Shown: positions 1-5,914, numbered from the stretch's first letter. The stretch is 5,914 nt of DNA from Nostoc cf. edaphicum LEGE 07299 (GCF_015207245.1 NZ_JADEXF010000263.1:1-5914), one strand, 5' to 3'. Translations and numbers: made by a program. Notes: generated by a model from the sequence alone, not told the origin.

Positions 1-1
1 G

Positions 2-205
2 TCTATCGAATCCTTACCCAATAGAGGTTATCGTGAAGCTGCATACATCACAGCTATCTTAGTAGTAGGGATTGACGAAGAAGTACCCGAAAACGAACAA
101 GATTATATCTCTGAACTTCAAGAAGCTTTAAATATTTCAGACGAACGCGCACAAGAACTTATAGACGCAGTGTTTGGAGAAGAAGAAGAGGAAGAAGAAG
201 AGTAA
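2..205 (+). CDS. C-terminal part of a small acidic protein, possibly TerB-like (partial, 5' end outside window)
   Basis: An open frame enters from the left edge and ends at TAA 203-205, giving the last 67 residues. It has the pattern SLP..YREAAYITAILV, then an acidic loop GIDEEVPENEQDYI, a helix ISELQEALNIS and a closing helix that ends in AVFG. This rhythm (hydrophobic helix, acidic loop where TerB-like proteins often have a D-G-x-(I/V)-x-x-x-E loop, then YI..L...L.IS) resembles the second half of TerB/DUF533-like helical domains common in cyanobacteria. In TerB itself the acidic loops are linked to metal binding, but no function can be assigned here. The protein ends in eight consecutive Glu residues. 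The N-terminal part is outside the window, so full length and start are unknown. The family call rests on pattern memory only. That the frame is a real gene is likelier than the family name, because it has regular amphipathic helices and is followed by terminator-like structures. Confidence 0.55.
   Translation, partial: SIESLPNRGYREAAYITAILVVGIDEEVPENEQDYISELQEALNISDERAQELIDAVFGEEEEEEEE
179..202 (+). repeat. Perfect 12-nt tandem duplication encoding the Glu tail
   Basis: GAAGAAGAAGAG occurs twice in direct succession (179-190 and 191-202), immediately before the stop codon. It encodes Glu8. The GAG at the fourth codon of each unit shows a duplication of a 12-mer rather than simple GAA slippage. 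Confidence 0.8.
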
Positions 206-218
206 TATTTTTTGACTT

Positions 219-256
219 GCAACCCCAGTCATCTACTATCTTTAATTTGGGGTTGC
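219..256 (+). terminator. Weak hairpin after the first gene
   Basis: GCAACCCCA at 219-227 pairs with TGGGGTTGC at 248-256 (9 bp). The loop is about 20 nt. There is no good T-tract after the stem (TAAATTTAG follows), so termination is uncertain. It could instead be a 3'-end stabilising hairpin ahead of the stronger palindrome at 302-330. Confidence 0.35.
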
Positions 257-301
257 TAAATTTAGAATATGAAATAATTTTCTTTGAATTCAGTTGCTCA
301 G

Positions 302-333
302 ATTCCCGACTTCATGAAGAAGTTGGGAATTTT
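302..333 (+). terminator. Intrinsic terminator-like palindrome upstream of mutS
   Basis: ATTCCCGACTTC (302-313) pairs with GAAGTTGGGAAT (319-330), giving a 12-bp stem with one G-U pair and a 5-nt loop. TTTT follows directly (330-333). This has the form of a rho-independent terminator for the gene ending at 205. From memory, the core CCCGACTTC...GAAGTCGGG is a frequent intergenic palindrome in Nostoc-like genomes, so it may be a dispersed repeat used as a terminator. Confidence 0.7.
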
Positions 334-347
334 GCATTGTATCAAAA

Positions 348-374
348 TTAACATTTTTCAGATAAAAGTAAAAT
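348..374 (+). promoter_or_regulatory. Tentative sigma70-type promoter of mutS
   Basis: TTAACA at 348-353 (5/6 to TTGACA) and TAAAAT at 369-374 (5/6 to TATAAT) are separated by 15 nt, which is shorter than the preferred 17. They lie just after the terminator-like palindrome and about 60 nt before the GTG start. In AT-rich DNA such matches arise by chance, so this is only a candidate. Confidence 0.3.
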
Positions 375-382
375 ATCCTTGA

Positions 383-390
383 GCGATCGC
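383..390. repeat. HIP1 octamer GCGATCGC (one of five exact copies)
   Basis: HIP1 is the highly iterated palindrome of many cyanobacterial genomes. Exact copies lie at 383-390, 1156-1163, 1219-1226, 4475-4482 and 4852-4859, and several one-base variants also occur. This copy is in the mutS leader and the others are inside genes. It is useful as a lineage marker; no regulatory role is implied. Confidence 0.9.
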
Positions 391-425
391 CATTCAACTT
401 TCACATCACGTTATCATCGGATATT

Positions 426-431
426 GGGGAA
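426..431 (+). promoter_or_regulatory. Purine-rich ribosome binding site supporting the GTG start of mutS
   Basis: GGGGAA at 426-431 stands 5 nt before GTG 437. The in-frame ATG at 458 has no purine-rich stretch at a suitable distance. This favours GTG 437, though the extra seven residues are not part of any conserved domain. Confidence 0.45.
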
Positions 432-436
432 TTTCC

Positions 437-3118
437 GTGCGTAACTCGATAGCATCTATGACCGCCTCTCACTCTGAAACTCCATCTACCAAACCCGACG
501 CGAGTACTTTTATTTCTGACCATCTACAGGTGGATCGCAGTAAGCTAAGTCAAATGTACTTGCATTATGTCGAGACGAAGGATAAATATCCTCACGCGGT
601 ATTGCTGTATCGGGTAGGAGATTTCTTTGAATGCTATTTCCAAGATGCTGTCAAACTAGCGCAAGAATTGGAATTAGTTCTCACTAGTAAGCAAGCTGGG
701 GAACAAGGACGGGTGGCGATGTCTGGTGTTCCGCATCACGCTTGGGAACGCTACGCGACAATGCTAGTAGAAAAAGGCTATGCAGTGGTAATTTGCGACC
801 AAGTGGAAGATGCTTCTGAAGCTGCTGGGAGATTAGTGCGGCGAGAAGTAACACGCATTCTTACACCCGGCACTTTGCTAGAAGAAGGAATGCTCAAATC
901 CAGTCGCAATAATTACTTAGCAGCAGTAGTAATTGCCGCAAATCATTGGGGTTTAGCCTATGCAGACATCTCTACAGGTGAATTTCTCACAACTCAAGGT
1001 AGCGATTTAGAACATTTGACCCAAGAATTAATGCGTTTGCAACCATCAGAAGTGCTGGTTCCGACAAATGCGCCCGATTTAGGTAGCTTGCTGCGTCCAG
1101 GAGAAACTTCGCCACATCTTCCCCAGTGTTTGCCACCATCATTTTGCTATAGTTTGCGATCGCAACTTCCATTTTCCCAAGGTGAAGCTAGACCTAGATT
1201 ATTGCAGAAATTTAAGGTGCGATCGCTCGAAGGACTCGGTTGCGATCATCTTCCCCTCGCCGTTCGTGCAGCTGGTGGTCTTCTCGAATACCTGGAAGAT
1301 ACTCAAAAAGAAAACCCTGTCACCCTTCAAAGACTCCGCAGCTACACTGTCACCGACTATCTAATTGTTGACAATCAAACCCGCCGTAACTTAGAAATTA
1401 CCCAAACCGTGCGGGATGGCACTTTTCACGGTTCCCTACTTTGGGCGTTAGATAAAACTAGTACAGCAATGGGTGGGCGTGCTTTGCGGCGGTGGTTGTT
1501 ACAACCGCTACTCGATATTAAAGGCATTCGGGCGCGGCAAGATACCATCCAAGAATTGATGGAAAATACGCCTCTGCGTCAAGATTTACGGCACTTATTG
1601 CGCCAAATTTATGATTTGGAACGCCTTACAGGAAGGGCGGGTTCTGGTACAGCTAATGCTAGAGATTTAGTAGCTTTGGCAGATTCCCTCTCACGCTTAC
1701 CGGAATTATCCAACTTAGTAGTTGAGACGCGTTCTCCATTTCTCAAAGCTTTGCAGAAAGTTCCAAGTGTATTGGAAGAATTGGCACAAAAGTTACACGC
1801 ACATCTTGTAGAGTCACCATCTATACTAATTAAAGAAGGCGGATTAATTCGCCCTAGTGTAAATCCCCTGTTGGATGAAAGAAAGGCGACTGTAGAAGCA
1901 GACCAGCAATGGATTGCCAATTTAGAAGTTGATGAAAGAGCTAAGACGGGAATTTCGACACTGAAGGTAGGATTTAACAAAACCTTTGGTTATTACATCA
2001 GTATTTCCCGCACCAAAGCTGACCAAGTACCCGCTAACTATATCCGCAAGCAAACTCTGACCAATGAGGAACGTTACATCACCCCTGATTTAAAAGAACG
2101 AGAAGCCCGGATTTTGACGGCGCGAGATGATTTAAATCAGTTGGAATATGAGATTTTTACGGCATTGCGGGAAGAGGTAGCACAAGAGGCGGAAGTAATT
2201 CGCAATCTGTCTCGTGCAGTGGCGGCGGCGGATGTATTGTGTGGTTTGGCGGAGTTGGCGGTGCATCAAGGTTACTGTCGTCCTGAAATGTTGCCTGGAA
2301 GGGAGATAAACATTGTTGATGGTCGTCATCCTGTGGTAGAACAGTCTTTACCTGCGGGATTCTTTGTGCCGAATTCGACGCAATTGGGTCAAGAGTCATT
2401 AGTCATTAGTCATACCCTGCGGGAAGGCGAAACGCCTATGTCATTAGTAGATGAACAAGAACAAATAACAAATGACCAAGGACAAAGGACAAATGACTAT
2501 CCTGACTTAATTATTCTTACTGGGCCAAACGCCAGTGGCAAAAGTTGTTATTTGCGTCAGGTGGGATTAATTCAGTTAATGGCGCAGATTGGTAGTTTTG
2601 TACCAGCTAGATTTGCCAGATTGGGAATATGCGATCGTATTTTCACCCGTGTCGGTGCAGTAGATGATTTAGCAACTGGTCAATCTACCTTCATGGTGGA
2701 GATGAATGAAACTGCAAATATTCTCAACCATGCTACATCTAGATCGTTGGTATTATTAGATGAAATTGGTCGCGGGACAGCAACATTTGATGGTCTTTCT
2801 ATAGCTTGGGCGGTGGCAGAATATATAGCAGTAGATATTCGATCGCGCACAATTTTTGCCACTCACTACCACGAGTTAAATGAACTGGCTAGCATTATCC
2901 CGAATGTGACTAATTATCAGGTGACGGTGAAAGAATTACCCGACCAAATTATCTTTTTGCACCAAGTTCAACCAGGAGGTGCTGATAAGTCTTATGGAAT
3001 TGAAGCGGGAAGATTGGCGGGTTTACCAGCCGTAGTTATTCAACGCGCAAAACAAGTGATGGGGCAAATTGAAAAACACAGTAAGATTGCGATGGGACTA
3101 CAAAATCTCGATGGGTAA
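437..3118 (+). CDS. mutS: DNA mismatch repair protein MutS (MutS1 type)
   Basis: MutS recognises mismatches and small loops in newly replicated DNA and, as an ATP-switched sliding clamp, recruits MutL; it acts in the cytoplasm on the nucleoid. The 893-residue product shows the full order of domains. The mismatch-binding domain has GDFFECYF with the wedge Phe63 and Glu65 of the F-x-E motif. Connector and lever/clamp domains follow (DNQTRRNLE near 312-320, then [16 protein letters not shown]). The ATPase has Walker A GPNASGKS at 696-703, Walker [10 protein letters not shown] with D775/E776, and the THYHEL switch at 809-814. No Smr domain is present, so it is not MutS2. GTG 437 is chosen on the upstream GGGGAA; ATG 458 is the alternative. 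Residues about 652-688 are a repeat-derived insert where E. coli MutS has a short loop. Only about 190 residues follow Walker A, against about 240 in E. coli, so the E. coli-type tetramerisation tail appears absent. The gene is monocistronic in this view and converges with the cyclophilin gene. Confidence 0.98.
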   Translation: MRNSIASMTASHSETPSTKPDASTFISDHLQVDRSKLSQMYLHYVETKDKYPHAVLLYRVGDFFECYFQDAVKLAQELELVLTSKQAGEQGRVAMSGVPHHAWERYATMLVEKGYAVVICDQVEDASEAAGRLVRREVTRILTPGTLLEEGMLKSSRNNYLAAVVIAANHWGLAYADISTGEFLTTQGSDLEHLTQELMRLQPSEVLVPTNAPDLGSLLRPGETSPHLPQCLPPSFCYSLRSQLPFSQGEARPRLLQKFKVRSLEGLGCDHLPLAVRAAGGLLEYLEDTQKENPVTLQRLRSYTVTDYLIVDNQTRRNLEITQTVRDGTFHGSLLWALDKTSTAMGGRALRRWLLQPLLDIKGIRARQDTIQELMENTPLRQDLRHLLRQIYDLERLTGRAGSGTANARDLVALADSLSRLPELSNLVVETRSPFLKALQKVPSVLEELAQKLHAHLVESPSILIKEGGLIRPSVNPLLDERKATVEADQQWIANLEVDERAKTGISTLKVGFNKTFGYYISISRTKADQVPANYIRKQTLTNEERYITPDLKEREARILTARDDLNQLEYEIFTALREEVAQEAEVIRNLSRAVAAADVLCGLAELAVHQGYCRPEMLPGREINIVDGRHPVVEQSLPAGFFVPNSTQLGQESLVISHTLREGETPMSLVDEQEQITNDQGQRTNDYPDLIILTGPNASGKSCYLRQVGLIQLMAQIGSFVPARFARLGICDRIFTRVGAVDDLATGQSTFMVEMNETANILNHATSRSLVLLDEIGRGTATFDGLSIAWAVAEYIAVDIRSRTIFATHYHELNELASIIPNVTNYQVTVKELPDQIIFLHQVQPGGADKSYGIEAGRLAGLPAVVIQRAKQVMGQIEKHSKIAMGLQNLDG
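2390..2498 (+). repeat. In-frame composite heptanucleotide-repeat insert inside mutS
   Basis: Between the conserved N-S-T-Q-L-G and [10 protein letters not shown] stretches lies low-complexity DNA encoding about 37 polar residues. It has three parts. The first is three AGTCATT heptads (2394-2414, the last imperfect). The second is a small hairpin AGGCG-AAA-CGCCT (2425-2437). The third is six tandem heptads of consensus RACAAAK (2453-2494) followed by a partial unit. Such heptads match the style of the STRR sequences described in heterocystous cyanobacteria, which are usually intergenic. No stop codon is created. The exact edges are estimated by eye from MutS conservation. Confidence 0.8.
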
Positions 3119-3140
3119 AAAAGTTTGTAGTAAAGCCCTA

Positions 3141-3187
3141 GCGACTAGAAGTCGCGGCTACACAGACAAAACCTGCCTACGCAGGTT
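3141..3187 (+). repeat. Two-hairpin module, copy 1
   Basis: This 47-nt unit has hairpin GCGACT-AGA-AGTCGC (3141-3155), a linker containing CTACACAGACAA, then hairpin AACCTGC-CTAC-GCAGGTT (3170-3187). It aligns without gaps to the reverse complement of 3208-3254, with 33 of 47 positions identical. Read on the minus strand, its second hairpin is followed by TTGTCTG, a weak T-rich tail that could help end the cyclophilin transcript. Confidence 0.8.
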
Positions 3188-3207
3188 AAAAACCCTTAAT
3201 TTTTCTT

Positions 3208-3254
3208 AGTCCACGGAGGTGGACTTTGTTTGTGTAGTAGCGAATTCTATTCGC
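3208..3254 (-). repeat. Two-hairpin module, copy 2 (inverted)
   Basis: On the minus strand this reads hairpin GCGAAT-AGA-ATTCGC, a linker with CTACACAAACAA, then hairpin AGTCCAC-CTCC-GTGGACT. Ten of the 14 differences from copy 1 fall in five base pairs that remain paired (one in the first hairpin, four in the second). On the plus strand the 3208-3225 hairpin is followed by TTGTTTGTG, a weak terminator-like tail for mutS. Confidence 0.8.
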
Positions 3255-3313
3255 CCAATACTTTTAAAACATCCTCTAAGTACTAAAGTGCTTACTACAA
3301 ACCGGGGTGTTAA

Positions 3314-3883
3314 TTACTGCCGAAAAATTTCTACTTTTTGTAACACCACTTCTTGATTTGGACGATCTCTAGTTGTAGGCACATTAGCGATCTTGTTGAC
3401 TATATCTAGACCTTGGACAACTTCACCAAAAACACTGTGTTTGTTGTCAAGGTGAGGTGTTGGTGCTTCTGTAATGAACCATTGTGAACCATTAGTACCG
3501 CGTCCGGCATTAGCCATCGACAAGATACCTGCACGAGTGTGTCTCAATTCAGGATGAAACTCATCCTCAAATTGATATCCCGGGCCACCAGTACCCCATC
3601 GGTTGGCCATATCTGGATAACGACTCAGAGGATCGCCACACTGAATCATAAAATCAGGGATGACCCGGTGAAAGCGAACTCCATCGTAAGCTGGAGTTCC
3701 TTTACCAGATTGACCTGTTTTAGGGTCTTTCCAGTCGATTGTTCCAGTTGCTAGACCGACAAAATTTTTGACGGTGTTGGGGGTTCGCTCTTCTTCTAAA
3801 CGAACTACAATTTCACCCAAGGAAGTAATTAAACGAGCGTGCAGTGTTCCATCACCGGGAATATTAATTTCTGGAAAGTTCAT
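3314..3883 (-). CDS. Cyclophilin-type peptidyl-prolyl cis-trans isomerase, cytoplasmic
   Basis: The enzyme catalyses cis-trans isomerisation of Xaa-Pro bonds and helps proteins fold. The 189-residue product is a single cyclophilin domain with no signal peptide or membrane segment. Catalytic-site residues are visible: [11 protein letters not shown] gives Arg73, Phe78 and Gln81 (human CypA R55, F60, Q63); [15 protein letters not shown] gives Phe136 (F113); and [11 protein letters not shown] gives His149 (H126). The CypA Trp121 position is His144, which in other cyclophilins goes with weak cyclosporin binding. A loop of about 13 extra residues (near 48-65) separates the NFVGLATGT helix from FHR, as in many bacterial cyclophilins. 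The start at ATG 3883 is preferred because AGGA lies 6 nt upstream; a TTG at 3904 would add seven residues. The gene is downstream of the amine oxidase on the same strand and convergent with mutS. Confidence 0.95.
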   Translation of the reverse strand: MNFPEINIPGDGTLHARLITSLGEIVVRLEEERTPNTVKNFVGLATGTIDWKDPKTGQSGKGTPAYDGVRFHRVIPDFMIQCGDPLSRYPDMANRWGTGGPGYQFEDEFHPELRHTRAGILSMANAGRGTNGSQWFITEAPTPHLDNKHSVFGEVVQGLDIVNKIANVPTTRDRPNQEVVLQKVEIFRQ

Positions 3884-3889
3884 TAGATA

Positions 3890-3893
3890 TCCT
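3890..3893 (-). promoter_or_regulatory. Ribosome binding site of the cyclophilin gene
   Basis: AGGA on the minus strand sits 6 nt before ATG 3883. It decides for the ATG over the in-frame TTG at 3904. Confidence 0.6.
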
Positions 3894-3939
3894 ATTTTAA
3901 CCAATGCCAGTATTTGAACTATATAAGTTTATCAGTATT

Positions 3940-3988
3940 CAAGTTACCGCCTTTAGACATGAAAAAAAACCTGAAGGCAGGAAACTTG
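3940..3988 (-). other. Long imperfect hairpin in the amine oxidase-cyclophilin gap
   Basis: CAAGTT (3940-3945) pairs with AACTTG (3983-3988), CC (3947-3948) with GG (3980-3981), and GCCTTTAG (3949-3956) with CTGAAGGC (3971-3978). That makes 16 pairs with one G-T pair, one A/A mismatch and a bulged A. The 14-nt loop holds a run of eight A on the plus strand, which is eight U in a minus-strand transcript. It lies 57-105 nt before the cyclophilin start codon. It could be a leader structure of that gene, a processing site, or the 3' end of the amine oxidase mRNA. Confidence 0.6.
3962..3981 (-). terminator. Possible weak terminator of the amine oxidase gene
   Basis: On the minus strand CCTG-CCTT-CAGG is followed directly by eight T. 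The T-tract is ideal but the stem is only 4 bp, so termination efficiency is doubtful. The same bases take part in the longer hairpin 3940-3988, so the two folds exclude each other. Confidence 0.35.
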
Positions 3989-4002
3989 AGCCAACAAATA
4001 TT

Positions 4003-5910
4003 TTACTCAGGCAAATTTATCGCGGGATTCCGGCTAAAGAATCCTCTAGGGATTAGCTTAAAGCCAACTCGGTGAACAGGCATCACGGGCCAATCTTCCG
4101 ATCGCGGAATATGAGTTACGCCCATTGTGTACCACAGTACGATATCTTCACCCATCAAAGCTTCATCGTCTGCAATATATTTTGGTAAACCCTGTCCAGC
4201 TTGAGTTTGGTTGGGATAATCTCCGCCAGCATAAAGTTCAGTAGGTTTATATTTTGTTACCCACACGTGATGAGTTGCAAATTCTGCCCGTTGACGGATT
4301 TTTGAACCTTCCACAGGGAAAAATATCGAATTTCCTTCAGGCATCAGCATATATCCAGGCGCAGCACCGAGAGCATTCTTTTTGTCTGCGCTAACAATCA
4401 TCCATTTCCGACTGCTTTTCATATCCAAATCGCGCACAGCAGCCGTTTCTTTAGCTAGTGGGGTTTCTGCAACTGCGATCGCATTTCCTAAAGGATTTTT
4501 CTCATCCATCGGCAAAGCTTTCACATTCATTTCCATCGCAGAATTAGCCTGACCATCAACATCGAAATCTAGGCGATAATTGAAAAAGTGCTGATGATTC
4601 ACTCCAAAGATATTCTTAGCAATTAACCGACCATAGGAATCATCATCAGATTGCTTTTGGGCAGCCGTTCCTTGCGCCAGTACGATACCTGTTAATTCAT
4701 TTTGGACTTCCAAAGTCCCATCTTGGTGAAAGATCCAATTGATGCTGTAATCATAGTTATCAATGGCTACCGTCATCTTCATGACTAATTCTCGACTGCG
4801 ACGGACATCATTACGTTGAGTATTATATTCATAGTGTTTCCACAGCATTCCGCGATCGCGCTCGTAGATACCGATAACCCCTGGTATTTGATAAGGTTCT
4901 CCCTGCTCATTAGCAAATACAGCATTTAGCAACAAGCCATTTCCGGGAATTTCTTTACCTAATTCCATCGTATTTGCTAGTAAACCTAAGTTGTATTCTC
5001 CAACATCAAAGGCATTTCTGAACGACCAAGTAGGTTCAGGATTACCATAAGGTACTACCATTTCTGAGAGGCTAGCACGGTATAAAACTGGTCGAATATT
5101 TTCCCCATCTTTATGCGTCACTTGATAGAGCATTAATCCATTACGAGGATGCATTAAATAGCGAAACTTCCAACCTTGCCAGCTAATTTCATTGTCTTCT
5201 ATCTGGAAACTTCTACCATTAGGTTGAAGTATTTTCAATGCTTTCAGTGGTGACAGTAATTTACCCAAGGATTTGAGATCGTAATCCCAGTTTTCTTGAG
5301 AGAAAGGTACGTTTCCTCTATCAACAAAATTAGCAATTTTACCCGTATTTAAATTGACTGTTGCTAAGACTCCTTCAATGGGACTACCGTAATAGTTCCA
5401 GCCTTTACCTTTGTAGTAAGATAAGCCGCGACAAAGACGATTACCTGTTGCTTCTTCCTGTTCGCTGAGAATTCCTGGAGACCACCAACTGATTTTAACT
5501 CGATCGAAATCGGTAATTCCCCGCTTTTGCATCGCTCTTTGCCATCGGGGATCGGCTTTAACTACCTGAGTTGCTAGTTCATATTCTGAATTAACGATCG
5601 CAGGTTGAACAGACGGTATTTCTTTCCAAGAACTTAAGGTTTTGCTTTTTAGGTCAACGATACCTTCAAAGGTTTTGTTTTCTGAACGTTCATAGATTAC
5701 CAAAAAAGCTTTTCGCTGGAATACTTTACCAGGTGTAAAATTTAGAACTTCTTCTTTATCTGGTTCTTGTAAAGCAATAAGTGGAAAAGCTGCCATTTCG
5801 CTCAAAGTTTTTTTTCTTTGGATGACCGAAACAGCTGTGCTAATTTCTGACTCGGTTAGCGAAATGAGAGGATGGGAAATCGAAGGCTGTTGAGCCGTCA
5901 ATGTTTCCAT
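4003..5910 (-). CDS. Copper-containing primary amine oxidase (topaquinone enzyme)
   Basis: The enzyme oxidises primary amines to aldehydes, releasing ammonia and hydrogen peroxide, with Cu(II) and the self-made cofactor topaquinone (TPQ). All key residues of the family are visible in the 635-residue product: catalytic base Asp302 in AFDVGEYNLG; Tyr288 in SEMVVPYGNP (hydrogen-bonds TPQ in homologues); TPQ precursor Tyr386 in DNYDY; copper ligands His439 and His441 in NHQHFF; and third ligand His600 in GVTHIPRSEDWPVMP. The N2/N3 domains precede the catalytic domain (from about 240). Length fits the Arthrobacter-type enzymes. No signal peptide or membrane segment is evident, so a cytoplasmic enzyme is predicted, unlike periplasmic E. 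coli TynA. The substrate cannot be read from sequence. ATG 5910 lies 4 nt from the window edge, so no ribosome site can be seen and a more upstream start is not excluded. The cyclophilin gene follows after 119 nt. Confidence 0.95.
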   Translation of the reverse strand: METLTAQQPSISHPLISLTESEISTAVSVIQRKKTLSEMAAFPLIALQEPDKEEVLNFTPGKVFQRKAFLVIYERSENKTFEGIVDLKSKTLSSWKEIPSVQPAIVNSEYELATQVVKADPRWQRAMQKRGITDFDRVKISWWSPGILSEQEEATGNRLCRGLSYYKGKGWNYYGSPIEGVLATVNLNTGKIANFVDRGNVPFSQENWDYDLKSLGKLLSPLKALKILQPNGRSFQIEDNEISWQGWKFRYLMHPRNGLMLYQVTHKDGENIRPVLYRASLSEMVVPYGNPEPTWSFRNAFDVGEYNLGLLANTMELGKEIPGNGLLLNAVFANEQGEPYQIPGVIGIYERDRGMLWKHYEYNTQRNDVRRSRELVMKMTVAIDNYDYSINWIFHQDGTLEVQNELTGIVLAQGTAAQKQSDDDSYGRLIAKNIFGVNHQHFFNYRLDFDVDGQANSAMEMNVKALPMDEKNPLGNAIAVAETPLAKETAAVRDLDMKSSRKWMIVSADKKNALGAAPGYMLMPEGNSIFFPVEGSKIRQRAEFATHHVWVTKYKPTELYAGGDYPNQTQAGQGLPKYIADDEALMGEDIVLWYTMGVTHIPRSEDWPVMPVHRVGFKLIPRGFFSRNPAINLPE

Positions 5911-5914
5911 TAAT

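Larger units (their letters stand above)
3123..3302. repeat. Structured intergenic repeat element with 11-bp terminal inverted repeats
   Basis: GTTTGTAGTAA (3123-3133) and TTACTACAAAC (3292-3302) are perfect inverted repeats bounding about 180 nt. Inside them are hairpin 3141-3155; a 12-pair stem 3158-3169/3226-3237 with one G-T pair; hairpins 3170-3187 and 3208-3225 nested in that stem; hairpin 3240-3254; and a possible 6-bp hairpin 3278-3293 that would compete with the outer stem. The element fills the space between the convergent mutS and cyclophilin genes and has no coding frame of note. No target-site duplication is seen at its edges. It resembles dispersed palindromic repeats of Nostoc-type genomes (from memory). 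It may work as a two-way transcription barrier. Confidence 0.75.

Noticed and set aside
1609..1980. 123-codon open frame on the minus strand inside mutS
   Set aside because: It is antisense to the conserved lever/clamp region of MutS, has no recognisable motif, and its composition is that of a shadow frame.
2132..2399. Two overlapping minus-strand open frames within mutS
   Set aside because: They overlap each other and a conserved coding region; the proline- and histidine-rich product looks like a reading of MutS codons in the wrong frame.
2394..2497. CRISPR-like array in mutS
   Set aside because: The repeats are 7-nt direct tandem units with no spacers and lie inside an intact reading frame.
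2387..2500. mutS disrupted by repeat insertion (pseudogene)
   Set aside because: The frame stays open through the insert, and every downstream ATPase motif (Walker A, Walker B, THYHEL) is intact.
3123..3302. Complete insertion sequence
   Set aside because: There are terminal inverted repeats but no transposase frame and no target-site duplication; at most it is a non-autonomous element.
3539..3754. 71-codon plus-strand open frame opposite the cyclophilin gene
   Set aside because: It is antisense to the most conserved cyclophilin block and no ribosome site or family pattern is seen.
3884..3904. TTG start at 3904 for the cyclophilin
   Set aside because: The seven extra residues are outside the cyclophilin domain, and ATG 3883 has AGGA at proper spacing.
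3905..3940. Promoter for the cyclophilin gene around the minus-strand TATATAG
   Set aside because: A TATAGT-like -10 is present but no -35 hexamer at suitable distance could be found, so it was not listed.

Overview
The window looks like chromosomal DNA of a filamentous, probably heterocyst-forming (Nostocales-type) cyanobacterium. Three things point that way. There are five exact copies of the HIP1 octamer GCGATCGC in 5.9 kb. The DNA is moderately AT-rich and carries heptanucleotide tandem repeats and intergenic hairpin repeats of the kind known from Nostoc, Anabaena and Calothrix. The MutS Walker A variant (GPNASGKS) and the overall MutS sequence also look cyanobacterial.

Layout from left to right. 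(1) Positions 2-205 are the last 67 codons of a small acidic protein on the plus strand, which resembles the C-terminal half of a TerB-like domain and ends in eight glutamates. (2) Positions 206-436 are an intergenic stretch with a weak hairpin, a strong terminator-like palindrome, a HIP1 site and a tentative promoter for the next gene. (3) Positions 437-3118 encode DNA mismatch repair protein MutS on the plus strand, starting at GTG. Just before its Walker A motif it carries an in-frame insert of about 37 residues built from heptanucleotide repeats. (4) Positions 3119-3313 lie between convergent genes and are almost filled by a structured repeat: an 11-bp terminal inverted repeat enclosing two inverted copies of a 47-nt two-hairpin module. 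The two copies differ by compensatory base-pair changes. (5) Positions 3314-3883 encode a cytoplasmic cyclophilin-type peptidyl-prolyl isomerase on the minus strand. (6) Positions 3884-4002 are a leader/intergenic stretch with a long imperfect hairpin whose loop holds a run of eight A. (7) Positions 4003-5910 encode a copper/topaquinone amine oxidase on the minus strand, with all catalytic residues present.

The genes do not form an obvious single pathway. MutS acts in replication-error repair. The amine oxidase and the cyclophilin share a strand and are 119 nt apart, so they could be co-transcribed, but the intervening hairpin and possible terminator leave that open. mutS and the cyclophilin gene converge on the structured repeat, which is well placed to separate their transcripts.

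No new multi-gene system is visible. The most notable signals are two repeat-related ones: a repeat domesticated as coding sequence inside mutS, and the covarying double-hairpin modules at 3141-3254.
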